NCBI RefSeq assembly: GCF_003986975.1
Contig: NZ_PIPO01000001.1
Span: 372,001 to 436,000, forward strand
Source of the DNA: Aliidiomarina soli
GTDB lineage: Bacteria > Pseudomonadota > Gammaproteobacteria > Enterobacterales > Alteromonadaceae
DNA length: 64,000 nt
Reading direction: 5' to 3'
Shown here: piece by piece, positions 25,421-35,852 of the stretch
Layout of the letters: every line of letters begins with the position of its first letter
Numbering within the stretch: the stretch's first letter is position 1
Translations under genes and position numbers: made by a program
Notes under the pieces: generated by a model
Told to the model about the DNA's origin: nothing
Databases searched by the model: none
The model's input: the letters and a program-made list of their open reading frames with translations, nothing else

Positions 25421-26563
25421 ATGGCAACAAAAATATGGCCAGTCCCTTTGGCTCTGGCAGTCAGTTTGGCCGCACTGGGCCTGACTGCATGTGGCGGCGA
25501 TCAGCCACAACAGCAACAGCAAGGTGGGATGCCGCCTGCGCCAGTGACAGTAGCCGAGGTGGATAGCGAAAACGTAACCTATTTTGGTGAATATGCCGCC
25601 CGGGTACGCGGCGCGCGCGAAGTGGAAATTGCTGCTCAAGTCTCAGGTATTTTGCAGGAACGCCGCTTCGACGAAGGCACTGAAGTTGAAGAGGGCGAAA
25701 CGCTGTTTCAAATCGACCCTGAACCTTACGAGATTCAATTAGCTACCGCACGTGCTGCGTTAAGCGATGCGGAATCAGCGAACCGTCAGGCGCAAAGCGA
25801 ATGGGATCGTGTGTCGGGACTGTTCGAGCGCGATGCGGTAAGCCGTCGTGATTTCGAGCAGGCTCAGAGCAACCGTGATACGGCGCAAGCTAGTGTTGCC
25901 CGTGCCCGGGCTGCGCTGCAGGATGCCGAACGTAATCTGCGTTACACCCGCGTTGAGTCACCCGTTAATGGCATGGCAGGCAGCGAGCGTGTCACCGTTG
26001 GTAACCTCATTCAAAGTGGCATGACGTTAACCCACGTGACCCAGGTAGATCCGATTCGGGTGCACTTTTCAATGCCCGAAAGCGATGCGTTTCGTCACCG
26101 CAGTGCTCATAACAATGAAAGCGCCGATGATGTGGTGAATAAAGCCTGGGCTATCCTGCCCGATGGCAGCGAATATGCTGAAGTTGGCGAGATCAACTTT
26201 ATCGATCCGCGAATTGATGAGCAGTCGGGAAGCGTGGCGATTCGAGCAGAATTCAGCAACGCCGAGCGGCAACTAATCCCGGGCCAGTTTATTCGTGTTC
26301 GGGTTGTGGTTGGTCAGTACGACGACGTGTTTATGATTGAGCCAACTGCTGTTAGCCAAAGCCGGGACGGTGCTCAGGTGTTTGTCCTTGACGGCGATGC
26401 CAAGGTCCGTGCGCAGCCGGTTGAGCTTGGTCCAGTTATTGATGGCCGTCAGCTGATTATCAACGGTTTATCGAGCGGTGACCAACTGGTGATTAATGGC
26501 CATGTCGCCTTGCGTGATGGTGCAGATGTTCAGGTTACCAACCAAGGTAACGGGGAGAGCTAG
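25421..26563 (+). CDS. RND efflux periplasmic adaptor (membrane fusion protein)
   Basis: AcrA/MexA-like lipoprotein adaptor of a tripartite drug efflux pump, 380 residues. It begins MATKIWPVPLALAVSL and has the lipobox GLTAC; a short glutamine-rich stretch follows. The domains are lipoyl (around 65-95 and 175-205), an alpha-hairpin coiled coil (about 105-165), beta-barrel (about 210-295) and membrane-proximal domain. The ATG at 25421 has GGAG 9 bases upstream. The stop codon directly abuts the ATG of the transporter gene. Confidence 0.93.
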   Translation: MATKIWPVPLALAVSLAALGLTACGGDQPQQQQQGGMPPAPVTVAEVDSENVTYFGEYAARVRGAREVEIAAQVSGILQERRFDEGTEVEEGETLFQIDPEPYEIQLATARAALSDAESANRQAQSEWDRVSGLFERDAVSRRDFEQAQSNRDTAQASVARARAALQDAERNLRYTRVESPVNGMAGSERVTVGNLIQSGMTLTHVTQVDPIRVHFSMPESDAFRHRSAHNNESADDVVNKAWAILPDGSEYAEVGEINFIDPRIDEQSGSVAIRAEFSNAERQLIPGQFIRVRVVVGQYDDVFMIEPTAVSQSRDGAQVFVLDGDAKVRAQPVELGPVIDGRQLIINGLSSGDQLVINGHVALRDGADVQVTNQGNGES

Positions 26564-29500
26564 ATGCTACGTTTTTTTATTGACCGTCCGCTGTTTTCGA
26601 CGGTCATCTCAGTGATTATTATGCTGGTTGGTATTGTCGCCTTGCGCGCCTTGCCAATCGAGCAGTATCCGGATGTGGTGCCACCGCAGGTGGTGGTTTC
26701 TGCAACCTACCCGGGGGCAAGCTCGCAAGTCATAGCCGACTCGCTGGCAGCTCCGTTGGAGCAGGAAATCAACGGCGTTGATGACATGATTTACATGGAA
26801 TCGACTAGTTCTGATGCCGGTATGCTGCAAATTTCGATCTCCTTCGCCATGGGCACGGACCCGGATCAGGCACAAATTAACGTCAATAACCGGGTTCAGG
26901 CGGCGTTATCGCGCTTGCCCCAGGTTGTTCGTCAGTTAGGGGTGCAGGTAGAAGCCCGTTCGACCAACATTCTGATGGTGCCAGTGCTGTATTCACCTGA
27001 TGCCAGCATGGAAACGCTGGAAATCAGTAACTATGCGCTGATCAATGTGCTCGACGAGTTGTCTCGTTTACCTGGCGTAGGTGATGCGTCCTTGTTCGGA
27101 CCGCAGGACTATTCAATGCGGATCTGGACTGACCCGGCCAAACTAGCCGAAAATAAACTGATCCCGCAGGATCTGGCGGCTGCTGTTGGTGCACAAAACG
27201 CGCAGTATGCAGCAGGCCGTTTCGGTGGTAACCCGGCTCCGGAAGGACAGGCGTTTACCTACAGTGCAACCACGGATACTCAGCTTAATCAGCCCGAGCA
27301 ATTTGAAAATATCATTTTGCGTACCGACGGCGATGGTGGTTATCTGCGCTTGCGCGATGTGGCGGACGTAGAACTGGGGTCGCAAAACTATGACTTCTCA
27401 GCCATCTACAATGGTCAGCGTGCGGTGCCAATGGGGATCTTCCTGCAACCGGGTGCGAACGCGTTAGAAACAGCGTCGGTGGTGCATGAAGCACTGGACG
27501 ATATGCGCAGTCGTTTTCCGGAAGGCCTGGATTACTATGTGCCATATGACACCACAGAATTTATCGAAATTTCAGTTAAAGAGGTAGTTACCACCTTACT
27601 GATTGCGGTATTGCTGGTGGTTCTGGTGACCTTCCTGTTCCTGCAACGTTTCCGCGCTACGCTGATTCCGGTGGCAGCGATTCCGGTCTCTCTTATCGGT
27701 ACTTTTGCTGGTATGCAGATGCTTGGCTTCTCGATCAACATGCTGACCTTGTTTGGTCTGGTCCTGGCGATTGGTATCGTGGTTGATAATGCCATTATCG
27801 TAATGGAAAACGTCGAGCGGCTGATCTCTGAAAAAGGAATGAAAGCGCGCGATGCCTCTGTTGAAACCATGCAACAGGTAACAGGTGCGGTTGTTTCTTC
27901 AACTCTGGTACTGGTGGCAGTATTTGCCCCGGTTGCCTTCCTCGGCGGCTTAAGTGGTGAACTGTACCGTCAGTTCGCAGTCACCATTGCGGTCTCGGTG
28001 GTGGTCTCTGGTGTGGTTGCGGTCACCCTGACACCCGCCATGTGTGCACTGTTCCTGGATGGACAGAAAAAAGAAGTGGCCAAGCCATTTCAGTGGTTTA
28101 ACGCCGCTTTTGAGAAGCTGACCAATGGTTTCGTAGGGACGGTAGCCTGGTTGGTTCGTCGCTGGGTGATTGGTATTGCGCTCTTTGCTGGCTGTACGGT
28201 GCTGGCTATCTTCCTGTTGACCCGTTTGCCATCGAGCCTGGTGCCGGCAGAAGATCAGGGCGTGGCTATGTTGTACGCCCAACTGCCTGCAAATTCACAT
28301 CTGGCTCGTACCGAAGAAGTGCGCGATCGGATTGCTGAGATGCTGCTGGACATGGACGAAGTGGATAACTTCACCTCGTTTGCCGGATTCGACATCATTG
28401 CCAGTTCACTGCGTAGTAATACCATGGCCGGCTTTATTGATTTGGCTGACTGGGCGGATCGTACCGCACCGGAGCAACATGCGCAGGCTTTAGCTGGCCG
28501 TATTATGGGCATGGGTTTTGGTATTCAGGAAGCCAATGTGATGGTGTTTGTACCGCCACCGATTCAGGGCTTGTCGCTGACAGGTGGGGTTGAAGGTTAC
28601 CTGCAAGTTCGTGAAGATTTGTCGGTCACCGAAATTGAGCAAATCGCTCAGGGCATTGCACAGGCAGCGAACGAAAGTCCGCAATTGACCGGAGCGCGAA
28701 CCACGCTGGATACCAGCATGCCGCGTTACCAGATCGAAGTGGATCGCGACAAAGCCTACGCCATGGGTGTCAACCTGGAAGCCGTGTTCAGCACCTTGCA
28801 GTCGACCTTAGGTAGCCTCTATGTGAATGATTTCACTTACTTAGGGCGCTTATGGCAGGTTAACGTGCAGGCGATGGGTGAGTATCGTACTCAGCCGGAA
28901 GACTTACGTCATGTCTTCGTCCGTTCGCAGGATGGGGTCATGGTGCCGATGAGCTCGCTGGTTACTGTCGAGCGTCAGCGTGGTGCTGATATTATTAACC
29001 GCTTCAACATCTATGCGGCAGCGAAAATCATGGCTGATCCGGCGCCGGGTTATACCACTGGCGAGGCCAAAGAAGCACTAGAGCGTATCGTTAACGAACG
29101 CAGCCGCGATGTTAACATGCAGCTGGGCTGGATCGGCGAAGCCTATCAGCTGGATGAAGCGGCCGGTGCTGGTGGTGCTGCGTTTGGGCTTGGTTTGTTG
29201 ATGGTGTTCCTGATCCTGGTTGCCCAGTACGAGCGGATTACGCTGCCACTGGCAGTGGGCACCGCGGTACCGTTCGGCGTTCTGGGGGCGGCACTGGCGT
29301 CCTTGTTACGTGGCTTCCCGAATGACGTGTATTTCCAGGTTGGTTTGCTGGTACTGATTGGTCTGGCAGCGAAGAACGCAATTCTGATTGTTGAATTCGC
29401 AGCGCAAAACCGCAAAGAAGGCATGTCTTCATCAGAAGCGGCTATTACTGCTGCTCGTCAGCGTTTCCGTGCGATTCTGATGACCGCTATGACCTTTATA

Positions 29501-29701
29501 ATTGGTACCTTGCCATTGGTCTTCGCGACTGGCGCAGGTGCTGCCAGCCGTCAGGAAATCGGTACCGTGGTAGTAGGCGGTATGCTAGCTGCCTCAACTC
29601 TGGCCCTGTTGTTCGTGCCGCTTGGTTACAAGCTGTTCGAAGACATCTCAACCTGGCGCAGTGAGCGCAAAGAGCGCAAAGGAGAGACACAAAATGGGTA
29701 A
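26564..29701 (+). CDS. RND multidrug efflux transporter (HAE-1, AcrB-like)
   Basis: Proton-driven inner-membrane pump, 1045 residues, with the 12-helix, two-loop RND architecture: [20 protein letters not shown] at the N-terminus, a first large periplasmic domain (about 30-330), central helices, a second periplasmic domain (about 560-870) and final helices. In helix 4 the motif reads [16 protein letters not shown], so the acidic pair equivalent to D407-D408 of AcrB is D-N. The helix-10 lysine is kept in [14 protein letters not shown]. Substrates cannot be predicted from sequence. Confidence 0.95.
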   Translation: MLRFFIDRPLFSTVISVIIMLVGIVALRALPIEQYPDVVPPQVVVSATYPGASSQVIADSLAAPLEQEINGVDDMIYMESTSSDAGMLQISISFAMGTDPDQAQINVNNRVQAALSRLPQVVRQLGVQVEARSTNILMVPVLYSPDASMETLEISNYALINVLDELSRLPGVGDASLFGPQDYSMRIWTDPAKLAENKLIPQDLAAAVGAQNAQYAAGRFGGNPAPEGQAFTYSATTDTQLNQPEQFENIILRTDGDGGYLRLRDVADVELGSQNYDFSAIYNGQRAVPMGIFLQPGANALETASVVHEALDDMRSRFPEGLDYYVPYDTTEFIEISVKEVVTTLLIAVLLVVLVTFLFLQRFRATLIPVAAIPVSLIGTFAGMQMLGFSINMLTLFGLVLAIGIVVDNAIIVMENVERLISEKGMKARDASVETMQQVTGAVVSSTLVLVAVFAPVAFLGGLSGELYRQFAVTIAVSVVVSGVVAVTLTPAMCALFLDGQKKEVAKPFQWFNAAFEKLTNGFVGTVAWLVRRWVIGIALFAGCTVLAIFLLTRLPSSLVPAEDQGVAMLYAQLPANSHLARTEEVRDRIAEMLLDMDEVDNFTSFAGFDIIASSLRSNTMAGFIDLADWADRTAPEQHAQALAGRIMGMGFGIQEANVMVFVPPPIQGLSLTGGVEGYLQVREDLSVTEIEQIAQGIAQAANESPQLTGARTTLDTSMPRYQIEVDRDKAYAMGVNLEAVFSTLQSTLGSLYVNDFTYLGRLWQVNVQAMGEYRTQPEDLRHVFVRSQDGVMVPMSSLVTVERQRGADIINRFNIYAAAKIMADPAPGYTTGEAKEALERIVNERSRDVNMQLGWIGEAYQLDEAAGAGGAAFGLGLLMVFLILVAQYERITLPLAVGTAVPFGVLGAALASLLRGFPNDVYFQVGLLVLIGLAAKNAILIVEFAAQNRKEGMSSSEAAITAARQRFRAILMTAMTFIIGTLPLVFATGAGAASRQEIGTVVVGGMLAASTLALLFVPLGYKLFEDISTWRSERKERKGETQNG

Positions 29702-31139
29702 GACAATATTGGCCTTCAGTTTGAGCGTAGCCCTGGCGGGCTGCGCCATGGGCCCGGATTATCAGCCAGTTGAGCTGGACTTAACTGAAGACTGGCCCGC
29801 TCAGGTGGAGCAGGCCGATGCTCAGCTTGGCGACTGGCAACAATGGTGGAAGCGTTTTGATGATGAGGCGCTGAACAGCCTGGTTGATCGAGCGCTGGAT
29901 GACAGTCTGGAGCTGCAGTTGCAACTCCAGCGTATTGAACAGGCGCGAGCTCAGTTAGGGTTAAGTAACGCCGCATTCTGGCCGACCTTAGGTGGCCAGG
30001 CCGAAGCAACCCGAACCCAGCAGGCCGGCGTTTTATTACCTGCTGAATTTGGCGGTGGCAGACCACGCAATCAGTTTACCGTCGCTGGCAGTCTAAGCTA
30101 TGAGCTGGATATATGGGGCCGCTTACGGCGTGAACGTGAAGCCTCGGTTGCGCTGCTTGAAGAGTCCTTGTACGGGACTCAGGCGATTCGTCTCAACCTG
30201 GTGACAGATGTGGTTTCAACCTACTTCACCATGCGTGCTTTAGAGCAGCAGGTTGCGGTAGCACAAAACACCATTGGCAGTTACGAAGAAAGCCTGGAAC
30301 TGATGGAAATGCGCTACGAAGGCGGCGCGGTTGACCCGCTTAGCGTGCGTCAGGCGCGAGCCATGACCGAAGGTGCGCGGGCCATGTTGCCTGACTTGCT
30401 GGAGCAGTTGGAGTCCACCCAAACTGCGTTAGCCATGCTGGTTGGTTACAGCCCGCGTGAAATGCTCTCAGTGCTGGATTTCGGTGATGTCCGGTTAACA
30501 GACATCAAGGTACCGGATGTACTGCCTGAGGTATTACCATCCGAGCTTTTGCAGCGCCGTCCGGACGTGCGTGCCGCTGAGGCCTATATGGTTGCAGCCA
30601 ATGCACAGATCGGCGTGGCGCAGGCGGCCCGTTTTCCAAGTCTGAACCTGAGCGGTATGTTTGGTAGTACGGCACTGGAGGCCGGTGACTTGTTTGCTGA
30701 TGGCACCGAAACCTGGAGTCTCGGCGCCAATCTGGCCGGACCGATTTTCGACTTCGGCCGCAACCGTGCGCGGGTAGAAAGTGCTGAAGCAGCCTCAGCT
30801 CAGGCCGAAACGCAGTACCGCCAGGCGGTTTTGAGTGCCTTGCGTGATGCACGGGATGCCATCAGTATGCACGGCTATGCACAACAACGCGTCGACGCTG
30901 TGCGCAGTCAGACTGAAGCTATCAGTGAAACCGCCGAGCTGGCTCAGGTGCAATATGACGCCGGTGCTATCGGTTACTATGAGCTACTGGATGCGCAGCG
31001 CGAAAAGCTGAACGCCGAGCTTAATCTGACTCAGGCCTTAAGCCAGCGTTTCATTGCCTCGGCGAACCTGTTCAAAGCCATGGGCGGCGGCTGGGACGGG
31101 CAGGGCCCTTACCTGATAAGTTCGGAGAACGCGGAGTAA
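29694..31139 (+). CDS. Outer-membrane efflux channel (NodT/OprM family)
   Basis: TolC-like outer-membrane lipoprotein completing the pump, 481 residues. The signal sequence ends ALAGC, and two outer-membrane-efflux-protein repeats follow (about 60-260 and 280-460), including [25 protein letters not shown] and [20 protein letters not shown]. The ATG overlaps the transporter gene by 8 bases and has AAAGGAG upstream; an earlier in-frame start at 29622 is not needed. It ends the operon before a strong terminator. Confidence 0.94.
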   Translation: MGKTILAFSLSVALAGCAMGPDYQPVELDLTEDWPAQVEQADAQLGDWQQWWKRFDDEALNSLVDRALDDSLELQLQLQRIEQARAQLGLSNAAFWPTLGGQAEATRTQQAGVLLPAEFGGGRPRNQFTVAGSLSYELDIWGRLRREREASVALLEESLYGTQAIRLNLVTDVVSTYFTMRALEQQVAVAQNTIGSYEESLELMEMRYEGGAVDPLSVRQARAMTEGARAMLPDLLEQLESTQTALAMLVGYSPREMLSVLDFGDVRLTDIKVPDVLPEVLPSELLQRRPDVRAAEAYMVAANAQIGVAQAARFPSLNLSGMFGSTALEAGDLFADGTETWSLGANLAGPIFDFGRNRARVESAEAASAQAETQYRQAVLSALRDARDAISMHGYAQQRVDAVRSQTEAISETAELAQVQYDAGAIGYYELLDAQREKLNAELNLTQALSQRFIASANLFKAMGGGWDGQGPYLISSENAE

Positions 31140-31169
31140 ACTGAACTTCACTGCCTGGTATGATTGATC

Positions 31170-31213
31170 AAACCCTCAATTGTTGGCTCCCAACATTGAG
31201 GGTTTCTTATTTC
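31170..31213 (+). terminator. Rho-independent terminator of the RND operon
   Basis: Stem AAACCCTCAAT(T)GTTGG / CCAACATTGAGGGTTT with a 3-base loop and one bulged T, followed by TTTCTTATTTCT. It lies 30 bases past the efflux channel stop. Confidence 0.85.
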
Positions 31214-31453
31214 TCAATTCAGCTATAACCACATCACAAAGCCCCTAGCACCAATAAAACCCGGTCGACGGATAGTTCCTGCAGTACGACTGTTTTTCAG
31301 TTGCGCAGGGTAAGTATCCTTTGTAGTATCAATAACTAATAAAAACGCGCCAGGGATATAAGGCACTTGAAACACGCATCCTCGTTTTGTCTTTCAAGAG
31401 ACTAGCCCTCCGCACATAGACTCACACTTACATCAGCCAAGCAAAGGACATTT
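31214..31453. other. Intergenic region before the DUF1566 gene
   Basis: Together with the terminator just upstream this gap is 314 bases. I see an inverted repeat CTTGAAA / TTTCAAG (31366-31372 and 31392-31398) and AT-rich stretches near 31330-31360 that could hold a promoter, but no convincing -35/-10 pair, small gene or RNA. The ribosome site AAAGGA precedes the ATG at 31454. Confidence 0.5.
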
Positions 31454-31960
31454 ATGAAAATTAAGTTTTTAGCCATAGGCATAGTATCCATGTTTATATC
31501 GGCATGTGCCTCAATGGACAGCGCGAGACAACCTGACTGCCAGGCGTCATTAACGGATAACGGAGATGGAACTATTACCGATACCGCAACTAATTTAATG
31601 TGGATTACGAATGACTACTTTCGTGAGAATGCCGGTGGTATGAACCGATGGGTTGACTGGGAAAATGCTATATCGATGGCTGAGGCTAGTGAGGCGAGCG
31701 GCTATACAAATTGGCGCGTTCCGACGGAAGAAGAGTTAATGAGTATCGTCAATAGCAATTGCAAAGCTAGAGGTACAACGATACTCGAGGGATTTACCAT
31801 TCCAATGTCGCCGCTGTTTGGTGATCCTACCTATCCATTTTTCTGGACATCGACAGAAAATGGCGAAAAAGCAACGATAGTGAACTATAAAACTGGAACT
31901 ACTCAAGAAGCTCCGAAAACAGCTGGCAATACAGTGAGATTCGTTCGGAATCTGAACTGA
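31454..31960 (+). CDS. DUF1566-type lipoprotein
   Basis: A 168-residue lipoprotein (signal with FISAC lipobox). The mature part has the DUF1566/Lcl C-terminal pattern: LTDNGDGTITDTATNLMWI, then WRVPTEEELMSIV and FFWTSTENG, ending with VRFVRNLN. These proteins are calcium- or carbohydrate-lectin-like in fold, but their roles are mostly unknown. It is more AT-rich than its neighbours, which may reflect recent acquisition. Confidence 0.8.
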   Translation: MKIKFLAIGIVSMFISACASMDSARQPDCQASLTDNGDGTITDTATNLMWITNDYFRENAGGMNRWVDWENAISMAEASEASGYTNWRVPTEEELMSIVNSNCKARGTTILEGFTIPMSPLFGDPTYPFFWTSTENGEKATIVNYKTGTTQEAPKTAGNTVRFVRNLN

Positions 31961-32004
31961 TAAGACACCCACTTTAAATTAGTCATAATCAAAGGAAGAA
32001 CAGA

Positions 32005-32526
32005 ATGACAGAACCAAATAATAGTGATTTAAAAGGATTAGGTGGGTGGCTTATTTTGGTTGGGATCGGGGTTGTGATAAACCCTATCAGATTGGTTATT
32101 GTAAGCGTTCTAAGCTATAAACCACTCTTTGAAAGTGGGGCATGGGAACAAATAACGACTGTTGGGTCGGGTTTTTACAACCCTTATCTTAGCTATGTAA
32201 TAATCGGAGAGTTGGTAGTTAATTCAATAATAATACTAGCCTCCATCTATTTAGTTTATTTGTTTTTTTCCAGGCACTACCTATTTCCAAAGGTATACAT
32301 ATCCGTTGTCGTGTTTTCGTTAGTTTTTATCGTTACTGATGCCTGGCTTGTAAGCATCATAATCCCCGATATTCCACTATTTGATCCCGAAACAGTAGGG
32401 GAGTTTATAAGGGTGCTTATTACAGCATCTATTTGGATTCCTTACATGTTGGTATCAAAGAGAGTTCGGGTAACCTTTGTAGAGAAACAGGCTGATAAAA
32501 ACACCTTGCCTCATAAGAATACATAG
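32005..32526 (+). CDS. DUF2569-family membrane protein
   Basis: A 173-residue inner-membrane protein with four predicted helices. The start LKGLGGWLILVGIGVVINPIR and the spacing of helices match DUF2569 (YdgK-like) proteins of unknown function. The gene is clearly AT-rich and uses rare codons such as ATA, like the DUF1566 gene just upstream; the two may form a transferred pair. Ribosome site AAAGGAAGA. Confidence 0.78.
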   Translation: MTEPNNSDLKGLGGWLILVGIGVVINPIRLVIVSVLSYKPLFESGAWEQITTVGSGFYNPYLSYVIIGELVVNSIIILASIYLVYLFFSRHYLFPKVYISVVVFSLVFIVTDAWLVSIIIPDIPLFDPETVGEFIRVLITASIWIPYMLVSKRVRVTFVEKQADKNTLPHKNT

Positions 32527-32576
32527 TGCACTAGAATGGTAAGCGTCAGTTTAGAGTTTCGTTAGCGAGAATACGC

Positions 32577-33158
32577 ATGAAAAGTATATGCATATATTGT
32601 GGGTCTAATCCGGGGCGGGGTGCCGTGTATGCTGGCGCCGCACGGGAACTTGCCCGGGAATTGGTGAACAGGGACCTGAAGCTTGTCTATGGTGGAGCCA
32701 GCGTTGGTATTATGGGGCTGATTGCGGACACTGTACTTGAGCTGGGAGGACAGGCTGTTGGCGTGATTCCCGAGGCATTGGTTCGTAAGGAGGTCGCACA
32801 CGCGAACCTGACCGAATTGTTTGTCACCCAGTCGATGCATGAGCGTAAAACTCTGATGTCGGAATTGTCCGACGGTTTTATTGCCATGCCTGGCGGGATA
32901 GGGACTTTGGAGGAGATCTTCGAGGTGTGGACCTGGGCTCAGCTTGGTTTTCATGGGAAACCATGCGGTCTGCTCAATGTGGATGGGTATTTTGACTCGC
33001 TGATTGCTTTTCTGGACAACGCAGTAGCGGAACAGTTTGTTCAGCAACCCCATCGCGATATGTTAATTGTGGATGCGGTTGCCGATACGCTACTAGACAG
33101 ATTCGCCAGTTACGAAGCGCCAACTATCGTAAAGTGGATAGAAAAAGGCGAGCGCTGA
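32577..33158 (+). CDS. LOG-family nucleotide phosphoribohydrolase (TIGR00730)
   Basis: Predicted to cleave nucleoside 5'-monophosphates such as AMP, or cytokinin riboside phosphates, to base and ribose 5-phosphate. The 193-residue protein opens MKSICIYCGSNPG, has LVYGGASVGIMGLIAD, and the catalytic motif PGGIGTLEE with E in the expected place. It also has HERKTLMSELSDGFIAMPGG, as in LOG proteins. A true cytokinin role in a marine bacterium is unlikely; nucleotide salvage or PpnN-like activity is more plausible. Confidence 0.9.
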   Translation: MKSICIYCGSNPGRGAVYAGAARELARELVNRDLKLVYGGASVGIMGLIADTVLELGGQAVGVIPEALVRKEVAHANLTELFVTQSMHERKTLMSELSDGFIAMPGGIGTLEEIFEVWTWAQLGFHGKPCGLLNVDGYFDSLIAFLDNAVAEQFVQQPHRDMLIVDAVADTLLDRFASYEAPTIVKWIEKGER

Positions 33159-33179
33159 CAGGCTTGTGCATAACGACAG

Positions 33180-33881
33180 CTAGTTCGGGCTGAATACCAG
33201 GGTACTCGGATTGTCTGTCGAGATATAGATTGCTTTGAGTACGTCCTCGTCATACTCGTTGCTGTCCAGTCTGGTAAAACGGTAGTGCGAACCGAATGCT
33301 GAGAACCGGGCCAGGCGTTCTTCATCAATTCGCGTGGTCGAGGTAAAAGTTATTGCGCATATCCGTTCGCTGCAGGCGTGATTGCTTTGGTACACATCAC
33401 TACCGAAGGTATCAATTAGTTGTTGGTTCATTTTTGCTTCACGTTCTGCCGCGGCCTCAGTGGCTTCAATTCTGTTTATTCGGGTCACAAAACCGTCGAA
33501 ATTATCCTGACCTAAAGCGCTGGTTAATGCTGTTTGCGAGACCCGACCCGTGCTATCAATAAAAATGTCCTCCAGTGAGTCCGTAGATGCGAAAATGTCA
33601 TCGTCGCTGAAATTAATCGGCTCAGCCTGAGCGTCTTCGTCATCCGTAGGTGGCGATGGCTCAGCTGCCTGCACATCATCCTGTTCAGACTGATCGGGGG
33701 TCGCGACTTGAACCAACTGCGGCTCTGCCCGTTGAGGATTGTCCTTGCGACTTTCTGTTTGCGGCTTTTCAGTCTCAACAACGGCGTCGTTCCCAGTAGA
33801 ACTAGACATCAGGTAGGTCATGCTGATTAACGCCGCCGTGACGGTGCTAAGCGCTATTATTGTTAGTTTGCTGACTGTCAT
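33180..33881 (-). CDS. Single-pass membrane protein of unknown function
   Basis: A 233-residue protein I do not recognise. It starts MTVSKLTIIALSTVTAALIS, a signal anchor or uncleaved helix, followed by an acidic, proline-containing linker (about 25-95), a helical middle, and a C-terminal domain with a CSERIC cysteine pair that could form a disulfide. The ATG at 33881 has AAAAGGA upstream; an in-frame ATG at 33905 is an alternative. It is convergent with the LOG gene and divergent from the TPR-like gene. Confidence 0.7.
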   Translation of the reverse strand: MTVSKLTIIALSTVTAALISMTYLMSSSTGNDAVVETEKPQTESRKDNPQRAEPQLVQVATPDQSEQDDVQAAEPSPPTDDEDAQAEPINFSDDDIFASTDSLEDIFIDSTGRVSQTALTSALGQDNFDGFVTRINRIEATEAAAEREAKMNQQLIDTFGSDVYQSNHACSERICAITFTSTTRIDEERLARFSAFGSHYRFTRLDSNEYDEDVLKAIYISTDNPSTLVFSPN

Positions 33882-34022
33882 GGCTGGGATCCTTTTCTTA
33901 TCCATTGAGGTTGCTGGTCATGCTTTTGCTCAGCCTGGTAACTAGTTAGTTCCTGATAGTGACAAAACTCTTGATTCTTGTAAACATGATGTTATGCCAT
34001 GGCGACGACTAAGGACATATCA

Positions 34023-34922
34023 ATGGTTTGGCTCCCACGGATTTTACTACTTACGCTACTTATGGGCGCGACTACCGGATTCGCTGACACCGGCAACCCG
34101 GCTGAACCGCAGCTAAGCCAGCAACAGCTTCGCGAGGCATACAGGATCCGTTATGCACTAGAACCCGACGATGCGCTGCCTATGCTTGAAGATTTACAGC
34201 GTGGTTATTCAGCATCGGACCTACTTTGGGAGATTAGGGCTGAGCTTCACGTGCTAAACGCTGACAACGTTAATCTGTTCCGAAAACTAGGCCAGGCTCG
34301 ACGGGCCATTGAAGCTTACGAGCACGTGGTTACGATCGACCCCTATGCGTTTCGTGCTCAGGGACTGTTGTTTACCTTCTATTCATTGCCAGGCATTGGT
34401 GACGAGGAGAAAGCAGAATCTAAAGAGAACGAGTTGCTGAGCTTAGGTGGTGGGTTACACGCCTTCGCGCAAGCAATGCAGGCAATGGTCAATAGGGATA
34501 ACGCTGAGGCGATCTCACAGTTACGCTTAGCGGTAGAAGCAGCGCCAGACAATCCGGATTACCATATAGCCTTGATCCGGCAACTTATCGAGCTGGATGC
34601 CTGGCAGGAAGCGGAAGCGCAACTGGCGGCCTCGATGGCTTTACACGAGGGTTATCAGCCACTGACTTTTCAATATGCGCGTTACCATGTGTTGAAGGAA
34701 TCTATCCCGCCAGATCTGCACGACATCATCGCTCAACTTTTAGAGACTAACGGCTCCGCTCCGGCCCGTCTGTTACCAGAATCGGTCTACCTGCTTCGGG
34801 CGCGGATCCGCCAGCTTGAAGGCGACCTGCAAGGTGCCGCCGAGGATTATCGTCACGTGCGTGAACATGCACCGAAGTTGATTGATGAGATGGAGTTCGC
34901 AGATGATGAAAGTGAACTCTAA
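34023..34922 (+). CDS. Exported TPR-like protein
   Basis: A 299-residue protein with a signal peptide (MVWLPRILLLTLLMGATTGFA, cut before DTG). The mature part is helical with degenerate tetratricopeptide repeats, for example ARRAIEAYEHVVTIDPYAFRAQGLL and AISQLRLAVEAAPDNPDYHIALI, suggesting a periplasmic scaffold. The ATG at 34023 has CTAAGGA upstream and gives a proper signal peptide; a start at 33999 would add eight residues. Confidence 0.75.
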   Translation: MVWLPRILLLTLLMGATTGFADTGNPAEPQLSQQQLREAYRIRYALEPDDALPMLEDLQRGYSASDLLWEIRAELHVLNADNVNLFRKLGQARRAIEAYEHVVTIDPYAFRAQGLLFTFYSLPGIGDEEKAESKENELLSLGGGLHAFAQAMQAMVNRDNAEAISQLRLAVEAAPDNPDYHIALIRQLIELDAWQEAEAQLAASMALHEGYQPLTFQYARYHVLKESIPPDLHDIIAQLLETNGSAPARLLPESVYLLRARIRQLEGDLQGAAEDYRHVREHAPKLIDEMEFADDESEL

Positions 34923-35087
34923 GATGCTCGTACCCTGAGTTGATGAAAGCAGCAACCTGGTAGATTCAAACGCACCAGCTTTATCGCTTCGAAAAGCCTT
35001 AAAAATAAGGCATCTGGTTGATGCAGGTCATTGATATTTGAAGGGGGCAGCGCATACTCAAAGCGCTAGCTTTTGAGGAAGGCCGCC

Positions 35088-35840
35088 ATGACTGATTTAA
35101 AATCCTATTCCGTATGGGATCCTGTGACCCGCTGGTTTCACTGGATCAACGTGCTGTGTGTGCTTTTACTTATAGCGGTCGGGCTGGTGATTTATAATGC
35201 CGGCGCGCTTGGGGTATCAAATGACGGCAAGATACTGCTAAAAGTCGTTCATGTATGGGTCGGTTATATCTTTCTACTGAATTTGATTGTGCGCTTTATC
35301 TGGGCTTTCTTTGGTAACCGATATGCAAGGTGGCAGGCGTTTCTTCCCGGAGGGAAAGGGTTTTTCTCAGCATCGCGTCGCTATGTGATTGCTTTCATTT
35401 CCGGGCGTCCCGAGAATTACCTGGGCCACAACCCGCTCGGGCGGCTAAGTGTATTTACTCTGTTTGTTCTTCTTACTCTTCAGGCGATTACCGGACTCGT
35501 TCTTGCCGGGACTGATTTGTTTTACCCTCCATTCGGGCACTGGATTGCACAATGGGTCGCGGTGCAGGGGATCCAGCCCGATGTGCTCTTGCCTTATGCA
35601 CCGCAGATGTATGATTCACAAGCCTACGAAAGTATGCGTAACTTCCGTAGTCCCTTTATTTTTATCCACAAATACAACTTCTTTGTGCTGACGTTGGTTA
35701 TTATCTTACATATCGCGGCAGTAGTCATAACGGAAGTAAAAGAAGGAGGAAGCCTGACTTCAGCCATGTTTACCGGGAAGAAAGTATTCAGTCGTCGGCC
35801 TGTAGATGAAGAACATGACCGTGACCAGCGTTGGGATTAA
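35088..35840 (+). CDS. Cytochrome b561-family membrane protein
   Basis: A 250-residue di-haem b-type cytochrome of the bacterial cytochrome b561 / hydrogenase-cytochrome-b type, moving electrons in the inner membrane. Four or five helices carry candidate haem ligands: TRWFHWINV, KVVHVWVGYIF, and HKYNFF plus ILHIAAVV near the C-terminus. No hydrogenase or cytochrome c partner is adjacent. The ATG at 35088 has GAGGAAGG upstream. It is convergent with the large ndvB gene (12 bases between stops). Confidence 0.85.
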   Translation: MTDLKSYSVWDPVTRWFHWINVLCVLLLIAVGLVIYNAGALGVSNDGKILLKVVHVWVGYIFLLNLIVRFIWAFFGNRYARWQAFLPGGKGFFSASRRYVIAFISGRPENYLGHNPLGRLSVFTLFVLLTLQAITGLVLAGTDLFYPPFGHWIAQWVAVQGIQPDVLLPYAPQMYDSQAYESMRNFRSPFIFIHKYNFFVLTLVIILHIAAVVITEVKEGGSLTSAMFTGKKVFSRRPVDEEHDRDQRWD

Positions 35841-35852
35841 GTAAGCTAAGCA

